A stretch of DNA of 5,753 bases from Deltaproteobacteria bacterium. Lineage in GTDB: Bacteria > Desulfobacterota > DSM-4660 > Desulfatiglandales > Desulfatiglandaceae. Below the pieces are notes generated by a model that searched no databases, was not told the DNA's origin, and saw nothing but the letters and a program-made list of their open reading frames with translations. The stretch covers positions 1 through 5,753 of the forward strand of contig JAFDKD010000798.1 of the NCBI GenBank assembly GCA_019307165.1, in the 5' to 3' direction. Shown piece by piece: positions 5,056 through 5,753 of this stretch. Every line of letters starts with the position of its first letter. Within the stretch, counting starts at the first letter, position 1. A program made the position numbers and the translations under genes.

Positions 5056-5753
5056 CTATCTGGCTGAACGCCGTTTCCTCCGAATTGCCGACATGGACAG
5101 CCCGCCGATCAGGACCGCGGCGATGATTACGCCTCCGTGGGTCATGGTGGGGACCAGTGCGACCAAGGTGTTTTCGAAGGTGCAGGTTATCGAGTCGTTC
5201 CGCTCCAGTGTGAGGCGCAAAGTGTGGGAGCGGCCCCATTCCCAACTCGCTGATTCGCCCTCGCAGGTCACGTTCGTGAGCATGTAGTCGGGCCCCGGAT
5301 CGGTCTCCATAATATCGTATTCTCCAGCCTCAAGGTGTTCGAAAACGATTTCCGGCGTATTCGGCGGGGTCAGTTCGAAAAGGGTTATGCCCTGATCATC
5401 GTTGCACTCGAAGGAGAACGTGTAGGGACTCGGTGACTGGAAGCCGTTGTCCACCACCTTCCGGATCGTTATTTTGTTGCAGTCCGGCGGGGTGAAACGG
5501 CCTACCTCAAAGAGCTCTGCGCTGCACTGGCCGGTGCAATCGGAAAGAGAACGGAGTCTCACATAAATATCGTATGTTTTACCGGACTCAAGGGTCGAGT
5601 AATCAACTTGAAACGCGTCAGAGCAATCCCCTCCACATCCCGGCCTGCTTTCGCAATGCAGCGGAGTGTATGTCCCCCCCTCATAGGCGTAAACCTCAGT
5701 ACCCAACCAGGTAACTGACGGGTCAATAAGGGCGCCGACATATACGGTTGAAT
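5056..5753 (-). CDS. Surface protein with a prealbumin-like domain and IPTL-type C-terminal sorting tail, 5' end missing
   Basis: The C-terminal part of an exported protein; the frame stays open to the window edge, so the start, signal peptide and N-terminal domains lie outside. The TTG at 5706 is only an in-frame codon, with visible coding continuing 15 codons upstream. The first part (about 5753-5480) is Cys-rich. About 5475-5167 reads like a SpaA/prealbumin-like beta-sandwich repeat: it opens ITIRKVVDNG, has EHLEAGEYDIMET, and closes with SITCTFENT. The end is VPTMTHGG (5154-5131), a hydrophobic segment of about 16 residues and RRKRR (5082-5068) before the stop. This motif-membrane-Arg order is that of IPTL-CTERM proteins, which are thought to be processed by an exosortase, but the usual Trp is replaced by Gly. 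It is probably displayed on or secreted through the outer envelope. It is convergent with, and functionally unrelated to, the acyl-CoA genes. Confidence 0.75.
   Translation of the reverse strand, partial: STVYVGALIDPSVTWLGTEVYAYEGGTYTPLHCESRPGCGGDCSDAFQVDYSTLESGKTYDIYVRLRSLSDCTGQCSAELFEVGRFTPPDCNKITIRKVVDNGFQSPSPYTFSFECNDDQGITLFELTPPNTPEIVFEHLEAGEYDIMETDPGPDYMLTNVTCEGESASWEWGRSHTLRLTLERNDSITCTFENTLVALVPTMTHGGVIIAAVLIGGLSMSAIRRKRRSAR

Noticed and set aside
4955..5287. Plus-strand open frame of 110 codons after the HMGL-like gene
   Set aside because: It starts within the terminator region, runs antisense to the surface-protein gene and has no Shine-Dalgarno or family features.

Overview
This looks like a high-GC chromosomal segment from an anaerobic bacterium, most plausibly a sulfate-reducing or syntrophic member of the Desulfobacterota (former Deltaproteobacteria). 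The assignment is an inference. It rests on three acyl-CoA/carboxylation genes typical of strict anaerobes, on a Cys-rich surface protein ending in an IPTL-like sorting tail, and on GC-rich palindromic repeats in the intergenic gaps. No rRNA, tRNA, CRISPR array, transposase or phage gene is visible.

Layout, left to right. Positions 1-203 are a leader with a candidate promoter, a small hairpin and a good ribosome binding site. Positions 204-1409 (+) encode an enlarged crotonase-fold (enoyl-CoA hydratase/isomerase) protein that keeps both catalytic glutamates. Positions 1410-1656 are a gap with a hairpin flanked by 16-base direct repeats. Positions 1657-3314 (+) hold a gene for the carboxyltransferase (alpha) subunit of a glutaconyl-CoA decarboxylase-type enzyme. 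It is broken near 2446-2453, where about 28 residues and the reading frame are lost, so it appears as two partial ORFs. Positions 3315-3757 are a 443-base gap with a perfect 18-base palindrome, GC-rich repeats, a 19-base perfect tandem duplication and a hairpin abutting the next ribosome binding site. Positions 3758-4933 (+) encode a 3-hydroxy-3-methylglutaryl-CoA-lyase-like (HMGL-like) TIM-barrel protein in which the signature cysteine is replaced by glutamine. A bidirectional intrinsic terminator (4961-4993) separates it from a convergent, partial surface-protein gene (5056 to beyond 5753, minus strand).

How the genes could work together (inference): a hydratase, a biotin-dependent acyl-CoA carboxyltransferase/decarboxylase subunit and an HMG-CoA-lyase-like enzyme are the three activities that link an enoyl-CoA, its carboxylated glutaconyl-type form, the 3-hydroxy acid thioester and its C-C cleavage products. 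This resembles the lower leucine/isovalerate pathway, but with a GcdA-type carboxyltransferase and a non-canonical lyase. The partner subunits (biotin carrier, membrane pump) are not in the window. The broken gcdA-like gene means the set may be decaying, or the break may be an assembly error.
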